Shown here one piece after another: positions 16,490-25,534 of a stretch of 64,000 nucleotides of DNA. How positions within the stretch are numbered: position 1 is the first letter of the stretch; each line of letters opens with the position of its first letter. Origin of the DNA: RPQJ01 sp963823535 (GTDB lineage: Bacteria; Pseudomonadota; Gammaproteobacteria; Steroidobacterales; Steroidobacteraceae). The DNA is taken from assembly GCA_963823535.1 (NCBI GenBank), contig CAWGLZ010000006.1, positions 930,001-994,000 of the forward strand, in the 5' to 3' direction. The position numbers and the translations under genes are program-made. A model generated the notes under the pieces. It was not told the DNA's origin, searched no databases, and saw only the letters and a program-made list of their open reading frames with translations.

Positions 16490-17539
16490 ATGTTGCAGAT
16501 TACACTCGTGCCGGGCGGCGAGACCTTTGCCGCGGAACCCAGCGAACCGGTGCTGGCGGCCGCGCTGCGTGCCGGACTCAACCTGCCGCACAGCTGCAAG
16601 GGCGGGCACTGCGCGTCCTGCCGTGCCCGGATCGTCGGCGGCGAATTCGAGTATCCCGGCGAGCGGCCACTCGGATTGACCGAGGACGAGGCCCGGCAGG
16701 GCTACGCACTGCTCTGCCAGGCGCGTGCGCTGACCGACCTCCGGGTCGAGACGCGCGAGGTGCGGCCTGCGCCGGACGTCGAGGTGAAGAGCCTGCCGTG
16801 TCGCATCGAGCGCCTCGACCGCGTCGCCGAGGATGTGATGGCGGTCTTCCTGCGACTGCCGGCCGTGGAGGAGCTCCACTTCCGGCCCGGGCAGTACCTG
16901 GACGTGATGCTTTCCGAGGGTCGGCGGCGCAGTTTCTCGATCGCCAGTGCGCCCGCGGACGGAGCGCTCGTCGAACTGCACGTGCGGCGCGCTTCCAGCA
17001 GTGGATTCACCGGCCAGCTGTTCGACCGCATGCGGGCCGGCACTCTGCTGCGGATCGAGGGTCCGCTCGGACAGTTCTGGCTGCGCACCGAATCGCCGCG
17101 TCCGCCGCTGATGATCGGCGGGGGTACCGGCTATGCGCCGCTGCGGGCCATGCTGCGGCAATTGATCGCGACCGGCGATCGCCGACCCGTCACGCTGTAC
17201 TGGGGCGCGCGTGGCGTGCACGACCTTTACGAGCACGAATGGCTGACCCGCCTGGAGGCTGAGCGGCCGGGATTCCGCTACTGCCCGGTTCTCTCCGCGC
17301 CGGTGACAGGGGATCCCGTGTCGTGGCCGGGACGGCGTGGGCTCGTTCACGAGGCCGTCCTTGGGGAGTTTCCGGACCTGGCTGCATTCGATGTGTACGC
17401 CAGCGGGCCGCCTTCGATGATTGAGGCCATCCGGCGCGAATTTCCGCAGCACGGCCTGCCGCGCGACCAGCTCTTCTTCGACTCCTTCGATTACGCGCCG
17501 GATACGCTCTCCAGGCTCGGGCAGGCCGGCCGCGGATGA
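16490..17539 (+). CDS. 2Fe-2S ferredoxin-domain / FAD-NAD(P)H oxidoreductase
   Basis: A 349-residue electron-transfer flavoprotein. Residues 1-90 form a plant-type [2Fe-2S] domain with the CKGGHCASC cluster motif and a fourth Cys in ALLCQA. An FAD-binding barrel follows (RRSFSIASAP), then an NAD(P)-binding domain (GGGTGYAPLRAM and the C-terminal YASGPPSMI). The order matches proteins annotated as CDP-6-deoxy-glucoseen reductase or phenol-hydroxylase-type reductases. No sugar-pathway partner is nearby, so a general NAD(P)H:flavin or ferredoxin-type reductase role is equally likely. The ATG at 16490 places the 2Fe-2S fold at the start. Confidence 0.85.
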   Translation: MLQITLVPGGETFAAEPSEPVLAAALRAGLNLPHSCKGGHCASCRARIVGGEFEYPGERPLGLTEDEARQGYALLCQARALTDLRVETREVRPAPDVEVKSLPCRIERLDRVAEDVMAVFLRLPAVEELHFRPGQYLDVMLSEGRRRSFSIASAPADGALVELHVRRASSSGFTGQLFDRMRAGTLLRIEGPLGQFWLRTESPRPPLMIGGGTGYAPLRAMLRQLIATGDRRPVTLYWGARGVHDLYEHEWLTRLEAERPGFRYCPVLSAPVTGDPVSWPGRRGLVHEAVLGEFPDLAAFDVYASGPPSMIEAIRREFPQHGLPRDQLFFDSFDYAPDTLSRLGQAGRG

Positions 17540-17555
17540 GCCGGCGGCCGCGGTC

Positions 17556-18764
17556 TCAGTAGCGGCGCAGCCTGACCCGGGGCAGGTTGGGGCGGCGACC
17601 CGCCGACTGCGTCACGGCCTGGCGCAGGCAGCGCATGGCCTGCTCGCGCTCGCCGATCTGCTCGAGCAGGTCGGCGAGGATCAGGCTGTTCTCGGCGCTT
17701 GGCCGGCGGGCGATGCTCGCCTCCAGGTAGCTCAGGGCCTTGCCGAAGAGCTCGGCCCGCAGGCACAGGCGCGCGCAGCTCGCCAGCAGTTCGGGGTCCT
17801 CGGGCCGCTTGCGCAGCCATCCCTCGGCGCGCTCCAGCGGTACCAGTGGGTCCGGCAGCACGAGGTCGCCATACAGCCGAGTGGCGGCCGCGTCGCCGGT
17901 CTCCTCGACGAGATCCCGCAGCACGTGCTCGGCACCCGGATGATCCGGGCAGGCCATGGCAGCGCGCGCGTAGGTGACGATGGATTGCGGCAGCTTGCGG
18001 ACCGCACGCGGCAGCTCGGACCACGCCTTGTCCAGCGCCGGGCGGTCGCCGTGCTCGCCGGCGGCCCGAACGTCCGCCAGGCGCACCTGGGCAAGCAACT
18101 CGTTCACCTTCTCCTCGGGCAATTCCTTCGCACCGAGCAGGCGGGGTCCCAGCTGCTGCAGCTGCGGCGTGCGACCGAGCTTCTGGCACAGGCGTGCCAT
18201 GAGTTCCAGCCCGCGGGAATTGAGGTCGCCCGAGGCGTCGAGCTGCTCGAGCGTCTGCAGGGCGGCCTCGTCCTGTCCACGACGCATCTGCATCTCTGCG
18301 AGCGTCACCAGGGCGGCAGCTCTCGCTTCCGGAGCATTCTCCTCGGCCCGTGCGAGCCACTCGTCCCGGCGGTCCGTGGCGTCGAGCAGGTCCGCCGCGC
18401 GCGCCGCGACCAGGTAATTCGCGGCCGGCGAATCGGCATCGGGTGCGGCACGGCTCAGCAGGTCCTCCGCGCTCCTCCACTGTCCGGCGGCGAGATCGAG
18501 CAGGCCGCGCTGGGTGTCCTGTCGGGCCCGCCTGCGCCGTCGTTCGGACCTCAGCTGGGCGAGACGCTGGCGCGATGCGAACGCACGGCCCAGGGCAGTT
18601 GCCAGCAGGTAGCCGGCGGCAATGGCCAGGACGAACACCGGCAGCGTCGTCTCGAAGAGCCAGCGCCCGGCGCGGATCGCGACGTAGCCAGGATCGGCCA
18701 GCAGCAGATGAGCCAGCAATCCGCCGCCCACGAGCGCGAGCGCAACGATCGCGGCCCCCTTCAT
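17556..18764 (-). CDS. hemY: HemY-like TPR protein of the heme operon
   Basis: A 402-residue inner-membrane protein with two N-terminal hydrophobic segments (about 4-24 and 40-60). A cytoplasmic/periplasmic domain of TPR-like helices follows (LLDLAAGQWRSAEDLLSRAA, repeated Leu/Ala helical pairs to about 390). This is the proteobacterial HemY that follows hemX, not the oxygen-dependent protoporphyrinogen oxidase also called HemY. Start overlaps the hemX stop by four bases. Its biochemical role in heme synthesis is not settled. Confidence 0.9.
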   Translation of the reverse strand: MKGAAIVALALVGGGLLAHLLLADPGYVAIRAGRWLFETTLPVFVLAIAAGYLLATALGRAFASRQRLAQLRSERRRRRARQDTQRGLLDLAAGQWRSAEDLLSRAAPDADSPAANYLVAARAADLLDATDRRDEWLARAEENAPEARAAALVTLAEMQMRRGQDEAALQTLEQLDASGDLNSRGLELMARLCQKLGRTPQLQQLGPRLLGAKELPEEKVNELLAQVRLADVRAAGEHGDRPALDKAWSELPRAVRKLPQSIVTYARAAMACPDHPGAEHVLRDLVEETGDAAATRLYGDLVLPDPLVPLERAEGWLRKRPEDPELLASCARLCLRAELFGKALSYLEASIARRPSAENSLILADLLEQIGEREQAMRCLRQAVTQSAGRRPNLPRVRLRRY

Positions 18765-19804
18765 GGGGGAGCGGAATTGCCGCGGATGACGCCCTGGAGC
18801 AGGCGCCCGGCGGCGCCGATCTCCGGAAGCGCCGGATCGATGGTGATCGTGCCGAGGTCGGCGAGCTCGACGACCGCCGCCGCCACCTCCGGCGCCGCCG
18901 GGTCGAAGTACTGCTCGAGCCAGACCCCCGCCGTGCGCAACGCCTGGTCGTAGGCCGTCCCGTCCGGCTGCATTGCGGCGATGCGTGCAGCGAACAGCAG
19001 CAGTTCGAGGTGCTGTCGCCGCAGGGATTCCTCCTCCTGCGTGACCAGTCGGGCGCTGGCCGGATCGATACGCCGCAACGAGAAGAGGTCGCCGATGGCC
19101 AGCCGGATTCGCTGCCATGCCCGTTCGAACGGGCCCGACGCAGCGGGTGCCGGCTCGGTCCGCCGGCCCTGCGAGACCGGCATGCCGACCACCGGCAACG
19201 AGGGGACGGAATCCTCCAGCCTGCCGATGCGGGAGAGGACCTGGCCGACGTCGGGCGGCGTCACCGCTCGCAGCGCTGCGATCTCACCACTCAACTTGGC
19301 GCGCACCTCGCGCACGGCCGGGTCGTCGATCGTTGCCAGGCGCGCGTCGGCGGATTCCATCGCGGCCAGCGCAGTCTGCACATCGTCCTCGAGTTCGAGC
19401 CGGCGCTCCGCGAGTTCGAGGAGGTAAAGTGCCTCGGCGCGAACCCACGCACGCTGGGGCGCCTCGGTTCGCGCCCGCAGCTCCTCGACGCTCTGGCCGA
19501 GCTCGTTGACCTGGGCCGGCACCTCGCGCAGGTCGCGAACCTCGGTACGCCAGGTGGCGCGGCTCGACTCGAGGTCGGCGGCCATGGATTGCAGCCGGCT
19601 CTCGATCCGGCCCTGGGCGCTGCGCAACTCGTTGACCTGCCCACGCAGGCGGTCGATGCGTTCGTCGAACTGACCGAAGCGCCAGTGCGCGTAGATGGCC
19701 AGCAGCAGGCCGAGGACGACCAGCGCGACCAGCATCGGGCTGACGCCGTGGCCGGTACGGCGTGACTTGACGTCGGTGGTCAGGGATTCGATTTCGGCGG
19801 ACAT
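18761..19804 (-). CDS. hemX: HemX-like membrane protein
   Basis: A 347-residue protein with a single membrane segment (about 22-42, SPMLVALVVLGLLLAIYA). A long periplasmic coiled coil (about 45-110) and a helical domain follow. It matches the HemX family often called uroporphyrinogen-III C-methyltransferase, although it lacks the SAM-binding motifs of such enzymes. Start at MSAEIESL (19804); an upstream in-frame start would only add Arg-rich residues. It lies 43 bp after hemD. Confidence 0.88.
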   Translation of the reverse strand: MSAEIESLTTDVKSRRTGHGVSPMLVALVVLGLLLAIYAHWRFGQFDERIDRLRGQVNELRSAQGRIESRLQSMAADLESSRATWRTEVRDLREVPAQVNELGQSVEELRARTEAPQRAWVRAEALYLLELAERRLELEDDVQTALAAMESADARLATIDDPAVREVRAKLSGEIAALRAVTPPDVGQVLSRIGRLEDSVPSLPVVGMPVSQGRRTEPAPAASGPFERAWQRIRLAIGDLFSLRRIDPASARLVTQEEESLRRQHLELLLFAARIAAMQPDGTAYDQALRTAGVWLEQYFDPAAPEVAAAVVELADLGTITIDPALPEIGAAGRLLQGVIRGNSAPP

Positions 19805-19847
19805 CGGCGTCGTGGCGCGGAGCGTGAATGCGCGCCCGGAGATGCTA

Positions 19848-20636
19848 TCACGCGGCGCCGGCCGGCCCGTCCGACGCGGTGCCCGGCGCCACCAGGGCCT
19901 GGAACATCGCGCCATCCTCGGCGCTCTCGGCGACGAGCACGGGGCCGCGCCAGCCCCGTTCGCGCGCGGCCGCCGCGACCCGCTGGCCGGGGACCAGCAG
20001 CCGGGCGTCGCGGAGCCGCGGGAAGTCCGCTTCGGGCGCGAAGCCAGTCAGCGCCGACAGGCCGTCGACGCTGGTGATCGCAATCACCATGCGGGGACGG
20101 TCACAGGCGCTGCGCAACGCATCGAGTGCGACGGCATCCGGCACGGCAACCAGCCGCCGGTACAGGTCGCCGCACACGACCTCGGCGCCGCGCCGGGCCA
20201 GTTCGGTCGCCAGCAGTGGACGACCACCGCGACCCTTCAGGATCAGGATTCGCTGTCCGCGGACCGTCTCGAACGGCGCGAGCGCCAGCAGCCCCTCGGA
20301 GTCGGACGACTTCTCCGGGATGGCCTGCACGGCGATCCCGTGCTCCTCGAGTGCACGCGCCGTGCCGCGGCCGACCGCCGCGACCCGGGTCCGCCCGGGC
20401 CGAGGGAGATGCAGCCATGCGAACTCCACGGCATTCGCGCTGGTGAAGACCGTCCAGTCGTAGTCGTCGGGAACCAGCCGGGCGCGTTCGTCCTCGTCGA
20501 GCGTCAGCGGCTCGATCTCGAGCGCGGGCAACAGCAGCGGCGTCGCGCCGGCGGCCTGCACCAGGGTTGCGAAGCGCCGTGCCTGCGCCGCGGGACGCGT
20601 CACGACGACGGTGACGCCCTCGAGCGGGGGGGTCAC
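19848..20636 (-). CDS. hemD: HemD, uroporphyrinogen-III synthase
   Basis: A 262-residue enzyme closing the tetrapyrrole ring with inversion of ring D. The N-terminal VVVTRPAAQARRFATLVQAAG and the DWTVFTSANAVEF block are family signatures. Sequence between the domains is weakly conserved, as usual. The start is a GTG at 20636 that overlaps the hemC stop (GTGA). No other start is compatible with the conserved VTRP motif lying about 12 residues in. Confidence 0.94.
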   Translation of the reverse strand: MTPPLEGVTVVVTRPAAQARRFATLVQAAGATPLLLPALEIEPLTLDEDERARLVPDDYDWTVFTSANAVEFAWLHLPRPGRTRVAAVGRGTARALEEHGIAVQAIPEKSSDSEGLLALAPFETVRGQRILILKGRGGRPLLATELARRGAEVVCGDLYRRLVAVPDAVALDALRSACDRPRMVIAITSVDGLSALTGFAPEADFPRLRDARLLVPGQRVAAAARERGWRGPVLVAESAEDGAMFQALVAPGTASDGPAGAA

Positions 20637-21574
20637 GACGCGGTAGCCGCCTCGTTGCGCAGGCGCTCGAGCAGGGGACCGGCGCCCGCGGCCTGCATCC
20701 GTGCCGCCAGTCGTCGCCCCAGGACCTCCGCATCCGTCGACGCACCGCGCTCTACGTCCCGGTACACCTCGCGGCCATCGGGCGAACCGATGAACCCGTG
20801 CACCACGAGGTTGCCGTCCTGGAGAAGCGCGTGCGCGGCGATGGGCGAATGACAGCTGCCGCCCAGCGTCTGCGCGAACGCCCGTTCCGCCCGCAGGCGC
20901 ACGAACGACTCCTCGTGATGCAGTGCGCCGAGCGCCGCACGGCTCGTCGCGTCGTCTTCGCGGCACTCGATGCCGATGACGCCCTGACCGACCGCTGGCA
21001 GCGACAGTTCGTGCCCGAGCACCTGCGTGATGCGGTTCGCGAGACCCAGCCGTTCGAGACCCGCGCAGGCGAGCAGGATTGCGTCGAGGGCTCCCTCCTC
21101 GAGGCGGCGCAGCCGGGTGTCGACGTTGCCCCGCAGGAGTTCGAGGCGCAGGTCGGGCCGCGCACTGCGCAGCTGGGCCTGGCGGCGCGGGCTCGACGTG
21201 CCGACGCGCGCACCCTCCGGCAGTTGCTCGAACCGCGCGTGGCGCAGCGACAGGAACGCGTCGCTCGGGTTCGCGCGTGGCAGGACCGCCGTGATGCAGA
21301 AACCGGGCGGCAGTTCGCTCGGCACGTCCTTCATGGAGTGCACGGCGATGTCGGCGTGCCCACCCTGCATGGCCACCTCGAGTTCCTTGACGAAAAGACC
21401 CTTGCCGCCGACCTCCGCCAGTGCACGGTCCTGGACCCGGTCGCCCTGCGTGCTCATCGGCACGAGCTCCACCGGAAGATCGGGATGGGCCGCACTCAGC
21501 AGGGAGGCCACGTGCTCCGCCTGCCAGAGAGCGAGCTGGCTGCGGCGTGTTGCGATGCGTATCGGTTCAGGCAC
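20633..21574 (-). CDS. hemC: HemC, porphobilinogen deaminase (hydroxymethylbilane synthase)
   Basis: A 313-residue enzyme that polymerises four porphobilinogens. It begins IRIATRRSQLALWQAEH, the conserved phosphate/substrate loop, and carries LGGSCHSPIAAH, whose Cys holds the dipyrromethane cofactor. The catalytic Asp lies in HSMKDVPSELP. The start codon is GTG, overlapping the upstream permease gene by eight bases. Heme genes C-D-X-Y are contiguous. Confidence 0.97.
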   Translation of the reverse strand: MPEPIRIATRRSQLALWQAEHVASLLSAAHPDLPVELVPMSTQGDRVQDRALAEVGGKGLFVKELEVAMQGGHADIAVHSMKDVPSELPPGFCITAVLPRANPSDAFLSLRHARFEQLPEGARVGTSSPRRQAQLRSARPDLRLELLRGNVDTRLRRLEEGALDAILLACAGLERLGLANRITQVLGHELSLPAVGQGVIGIECREDDATSRAALGALHHEESFVRLRAERAFAQTLGGSCHSPIAAHALLQDGNLVVHGFIGSPDGREVYRDVERGASTDAEVLGRRLAARMQAAGAGPLLERLRNEAATAS

Positions 21575-22730
21575 TTCTCTCTCCAGGGTCGTTGGCTCGG
21601 GCGCGGGCTCGTGTGGCCTTCAGTTCCTCGCGTTCGTAGCGGTACAGCGCGACCAGCAGCCCGAGCACGATCGGGCCCACGAACAGGCCGATGAACCCGA
21701 ACGCCGCGAGGCCGCCCATGACCCCGATGAACACCGCGAGCGTCGGCACCTCGGCCCGGCCGGAAATCAGCAAGGGGCGCAGGAAATTGTCCACCATCGA
21801 AACGATCAGTACGCCCCAGGCGGCCAGGAAGACGGCGTGGCCGTGGTCGCCGGTGATCGCCAGGAACAGCGCCCCTGGCACCCAGACCAGCCCGGCGCCG
21901 ACCATCGGGATCAGGGCGGCGATGGCCGCGATCACCCCGAACACCAGCGCGGAGGGCAATCCGGCGATCCAGAACCCGAAGCCCACCAGCGCGCCCTGCG
22001 CGAGCGCCGTGAGGCCGATGCCGAGGAACACCGCGCGAGTGACGTCGCCCAGGTGCTGCAGGAGCCGGGCGCGCCGATCTTCCTCGATCGGCAGCATGCC
22101 GCCGACGTCCCGTGCCAGCTTCGGGCCGTCCCGCAGCACGAAGAAGAGCACGAACAGCATGAGCATGACGCTCACGGTCGTGCCGAGCGCGCCCATGACC
22201 ATCGTGCCGCCGGAGGCCATCAGCGCCTGCAGCAGCTTTTCCGTTCCCTCCACGAGCCAGCCCTGCACCTGGGCCAGCGAGATGCCGGCATTGGCGTGCA
22301 GCCAGGCCAGGCCTTGGTCCAGCCACGGCAGGTTCGGCATCTCGAACTTGGCCCCGGGCTCGATGTCGGGCACGTGCTGCTGGAGCCTGCGCAGCAGGTG
22401 CGCGGCCTGCGCGGTGACGGCACCGGCGACGATGGTGACCGGCAGCAGAAAGAGCAGGACGGCGATCGCCAGCGTGATCGAACTCGCCAGCCGCACACGT
22501 CCGCCGAGGCGCTGCGTGAGCTTCAGGTTGAACGGTGCCAGCAGCGCCCCGAGCAGCATCGCCCACAGTAGCGGGCGCCACAGCGGCTCGACGATGCGCC
22601 AGACGAGATACGTCATCGCCGCGAGCAGCACCACGGCCCCGAGCCGCGTGAAGAAGCGCCGGTTGCCGAGGCCCGGGTCGTCCGTCAGCGTGACCGTCGA
22701 CTCGCCGACCTCGTCGCGCGGCTGGTTCAT
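21567..22730 (-). CDS. AI-2E-family (PerM/YdiK) permease
   Basis: A 387-residue polytopic membrane protein of the AI-2E transporter superfamily, with seven to eight hydrophobic segments between about 28 and 350. The central soluble stretch (about 120-200) and GVIAAIAALIPMVGAGLVWVPGAL are characteristic. Members have been linked to AI-2 export, Na+/H+ antiport or unknown cargo, so the name is only a family label. It begins directly after the response-regulator stop (TGA-ATG) and overlaps hemC. Confidence 0.82.
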   Translation of the reverse strand: MNQPRDEVGESTVTLTDDPGLGNRRFFTRLGAVVLLAAMTYLVWRIVEPLWRPLLWAMLLGALLAPFNLKLTQRLGGRVRLASSITLAIAVLLFLLPVTIVAGAVTAQAAHLLRRLQQHVPDIEPGAKFEMPNLPWLDQGLAWLHANAGISLAQVQGWLVEGTEKLLQALMASGGTMVMGALGTTVSVMLMLFVLFFVLRDGPKLARDVGGMLPIEEDRRARLLQHLGDVTRAVFLGIGLTALAQGALVGFGFWIAGLPSALVFGVIAAIAALIPMVGAGLVWVPGALFLAITGDHGHAVFLAAWGVLIVSMVDNFLRPLLISGRAEVPTLAVFIGVMGGLAAFGFIGLFVGPIVLGLLVALYRYEREELKATRARARANDPGERSA

Positions 22731-23498
22731 TCAGCCGCCACCCTTGATCTGTCGCAGGGCATCCGCCGCGTGGCGGCGGCTCACCGGCAGCACTTCGCCG
22801 CAGTCCTTCATGCGCACGAGATAATGACCGTCGGCGGAGCGCTCGATCGCGGCGACGTGTTTCACGGCCACCAGCGAATTGCGGTGGATGCGCACGAAGT
22901 CCGGGGCGAACTCCGCCGCCAGCGCACGCAGCGACTCGTCGATCAGGTCGCGACCGTCGCCATGGTGCACGGTGACGTACTTCTGGTCCGCCGCAAAGTA
23001 GCGGATGGTCTCGACGGGAATCAGTCGCAGCTGCTCGCCCAGTCGTGCGCAGATCTGGGCACGCCGGCGGCCCAGCTGCGATTGCTCCGCGAGGCGCAGC
23101 AGTTGCGGTGCCGCCACGCGCGCGGCGTGGCGGATCGCCCGTACCAGTTTCTCGTGGCGCACCGGCTTGAGCAGGTAGCCCACGGCCTGGGTCTCGAAGG
23201 CCTCGAGGGCGTGCTGGTCGTAGGCGGTCGTGAAGACCACGGCGGGGGGATCCTCGAACGCGTTCAGGTGCCGGGCCGCCTCGATCCCGTCCATCCCGGG
23301 CATGCGGATGTCGAGCAGGACGACGTCGGGCGAGAGCTGCGCGCACAACTCGAGTGCCTCGTGCCCGTTGCCCGCCTCCCCGATCACCGCGACCTCGCGG
23401 ATGTCCTCCAGCAGGCGGCGCAGGCGCGCGCGTGCCGGGGGTTCGTCATCGACGATCAGCGTGCGAATCGCGTCCGGTGCCGGGCTGTCTTCGTTCAT
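22731..23498 (-). CDS. LytTR-family response regulator (AlgR-like)
   Basis: A 255-residue response regulator. The receiver domain (about 10-125) has the acidic pair VDDE, the phospho-acceptor Asp in VLLDIRMPGMDG and the switch Lys in LLKPVRHEK. A LytTR DNA-binding domain (about 150-250) contains IRYFAADQKYVTVHH and the FVRIHRNSLVA signature. The partner kinase is upstream, and hemCD lie downstream, the same neighbourhood as algZ-algR-hemC-hemD in Pseudomonas. The start at 23498 puts the receiver at residue 12. Whether it controls exopolysaccharide or pili, as AlgR does, cannot be seen. Confidence 0.92.
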   Translation of the reverse strand: MNEDSPAPDAIRTLIVDDEPPARARLRRLLEDIREVAVIGEAGNGHEALELCAQLSPDVVLLDIRMPGMDGIEAARHLNAFEDPPAVVFTTAYDQHALEAFETQAVGYLLKPVRHEKLVRAIRHAARVAAPQLLRLAEQSQLGRRRAQICARLGEQLRLIPVETIRYFAADQKYVTVHHGDGRDLIDESLRALAAEFAPDFVRIHRNSLVAVKHVAAIERSADGHYLVRMKDCGEVLPVSRRHAADALRQIKGGG

Positions 23499-23536
23499 GC
23501 GCAGGGCGGCATTGTCCACCGACGCGCGGTGCGCTG

Positions 23537-24640
23537 TCACCACGACTCGCCGCCGCCCGCGGGATCGAGCACCAGCGGGAAGCGGATCGTGACCCGGAAA
23601 CACGACTCGCGCTCGTCTACGGCGACGGATGCCCGCCCGGGAAAGGCGAGGTCCAGTCGCTGCCGGATGTTGTCGAGCGCCATCCGGTTGCCGGAGCGCA
23701 CCGCCCGGGCCATGGCGGACACCGGGTTCGCGACCTCGATGACCACGTCATCGCCGTCGCGACGCCCCTCGACCGTGACCGTGCCACCCTCCGGCAGCGG
23801 TTCAATGCCGTGTCCGATGGCGTTTTCGAGCAGGGGCTGCAGCAGGAGGCTCGGCACCACGGCCTGCGCCGGCAGCTCTCCGACCCGCCAGCGGACCTGC
23901 AGCCGGTCGCCGAGGCGCAACTGCTCGATGCGCTGGTAGATGCGCGCGACCTCCAGTTCCTCCCGCAGCGTGATCTGCGCGCGGGCTTCGCTCAGGCTGA
24001 CGCGGAAGAGGTCCGCGAGGTCCTCGATGGCCTCCTCGGCCCGGCCGGGGTCCGTGCGCGTCAGCGAGGCGATCGTGTTCATGCTGTTGAACAGGAAATG
24101 CGGCCGGATGCGCGCCTGGAGCGCGCGGATGCGCGAGCGCGCCTCCAGTTCCACGCTGCGCCGCCATTCGTTCGAGACGTAGAAGTAGCGCAGCGCGAGC
24201 GCGCCGACGATCGCCGCGATGCCGAGGTTGGGCAGCAGGAAGGCCCAGTGCCGATCCGGGAAGATTGTCGAGTCGACGCCGGTGCGCTCGGCCCAGAGGT
24301 GGCCGAACCAGTAGACGAGTTCCGACACCACTGCCACGGTCCCGACCATCAGTCCGAAGGCGCCGGCGATCGCCGTCTGCAGGGCCTGACGGGCGAGCCA
24401 TGGCCGTGCCTTGCACAGCATGGCGGCGCAGAGCAGGCCGGTCCAGAGCAGATAGGCGGAGGTTCGCGCGAGGTCTGTCCAGAACGTTCCCGCCAGTGGC
24501 TGGCGGGCCAGCGACAGTACGAGGGCGAGCAGCGCCGCCATCAGCACGATCGCGAGAACTGCGCGTGCTTCGCAGAAATCCGGCAGGAAGAAGCCGCGCC
24601 CGTCCCCGGCGTCGGCCGGTGCGGGACGCGGAGTGTTCAT
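23537..24640 (-). CDS. LytS/AlgZ-type sensor histidine kinase
   Basis: A 367-residue kinase with about four to five membrane segments (25-165) and no large sensor domain. The His_kinase-type phospho-acceptor region is IRPHFLFNSMNTIASL (about residue 190), the variant H-box of the LytS/YehU/AlgZ class. The ATPase N-box is LLQPLLENAIGHG. It precedes the LytTR regulator by 38 bp and overlaps the dehydrogenase stop by four bases. The signal is unknown. Confidence 0.92.
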   Translation of the reverse strand: MNTPRPAPADAGDGRGFFLPDFCEARAVLAIVLMAALLALVLSLARQPLAGTFWTDLARTSAYLLWTGLLCAAMLCKARPWLARQALQTAIAGAFGLMVGTVAVVSELVYWFGHLWAERTGVDSTIFPDRHWAFLLPNLGIAAIVGALALRYFYVSNEWRRSVELEARSRIRALQARIRPHFLFNSMNTIASLTRTDPGRAEEAIEDLADLFRVSLSEARAQITLREELEVARIYQRIEQLRLGDRLQVRWRVGELPAQAVVPSLLLQPLLENAIGHGIEPLPEGGTVTVEGRRDGDDVVIEVANPVSAMARAVRSGNRMALDNIRQRLDLAFPGRASVAVDERESCFRVTIRFPLVLDPAGGGESW

Positions 24641-25533
24641 TTTTCCGGCTGGCCCAGAGCGGCGGACTCGAACATCGCGGTCTTCAGGCGGAAGATCGTC
24701 GAGATGTCCTCGTCGCCATGGCCCTGCTCGATCAGTCGCCGGTAGTGCAGCAGCGTCATCTCGATGACCGGCAACTGAACGCCGTGGCGAGCTGCCATCT
24801 CACGGCAGATCTTCAGGTCTTTCTCGTGCAACCGGACGCGGAAGCCCGCCGGATAGTCATTGCGCACCATGTTGGGTGCGCGATGCACGAAGTACCAGCT
24901 CGAGCCGGCGCCCTTGCCGAGGGTGTCGACGAGTGCGTCGAGCGGCAGGCCCTCTGCCTTGGCGAAGGCCATCGCCTCCCCCACGGCCTGGATGATCCCG
25001 GCGCACATGATCTGGTTGGTTGCCTTCGCCGCCTGGCCGGCACCGCTCGGCCCGAAGTACGTGATGGCGCGACCCATGGCCGCGAGCACCGGCTGTGCCC
25101 GTTCGAAAGCAGCCTTGGCGCCACCCACCATGATGGCGAGCGTGGCGTCGCGCGCTCCCTCGACGCCGCCGCTGACGGGCGCGTCGAGGAACTCGACGGA
25201 GTGCCCGGCCAGTCGTCTCGCTGCTTCACGGGCAGTGTCCGCGGCGACCGTCGAGCAGTCGATGACGATAGAGTGCGGGCGCAGGGCGGGCGCCATCGCA
25301 TCGATGACTTCGAGCACGTCCGCGTCGGCGGAGACGCACGAGACGATGACGTCGCATCGCGCGGCGAGGTCGGCGGGAGTCGCGGTGGCGACGATGCCCA
25401 GTTCTTCGGCGAGTTCCTCGCCGCGCATCGCCGTGCGGTTCCACACCGCGCGCAGCAGGCCCGCCCGGTGCAGCGAGCGGGCCATGCCACGTCCCATGCT
25501 GCCCAGGCCGATGAAACCGACGTCGGGCGTCAC
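24637..25533 (-). CDS. Beta-hydroxyacid dehydrogenase (3-hydroxyisobutyrate dehydrogenase family)
   Basis: A 298-residue NAD(P)-dependent oxidoreductase. It has the N-terminal GFIGLGSMGRGMA nucleotide loop, substrate-binding DAPVSGGVEGARDA and catalytic Lys in GAGQAAKATNQIM. Candidates for substrate include 3-hydroxyisobutyrate, tartronate semialdehyde and succinic semialdehyde; sequence alone does not decide. The start is taken as GTG at 25533, one base after the stop of the DUF4124 gene. An ATG 14 codons upstream would overlap that gene by about 40 bp. Its presence ahead of the AlgZ/AlgR-type genes is unusual. Confidence 0.88.
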   Translation of the reverse strand: MTPDVGFIGLGSMGRGMARSLHRAGLLRAVWNRTAMRGEELAEELGIVATATPADLAARCDVIVSCVSADADVLEVIDAMAPALRPHSIVIDCSTVAADTAREAARRLAGHSVEFLDAPVSGGVEGARDATLAIMVGGAKAAFERAQPVLAAMGRAITYFGPSGAGQAAKATNQIMCAGIIQAVGEAMAFAKAEGLPLDALVDTLGKGAGSSWYFVHRAPNMVRNDYPAGFRVRLHEKDLKICREMAARHGVQLPVIEMTLLHYRRLIEQGHGDEDISTIFRLKTAMFESAALGQPEK

Positions 25534-25534
25534 G

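Noticed and set aside
17556..18764. Protoporphyrinogen oxidase (the other protein called HemY)
   Set aside because: No FAD-binding GxGxxG motif; the product is a membrane-anchored TPR-like helical protein.
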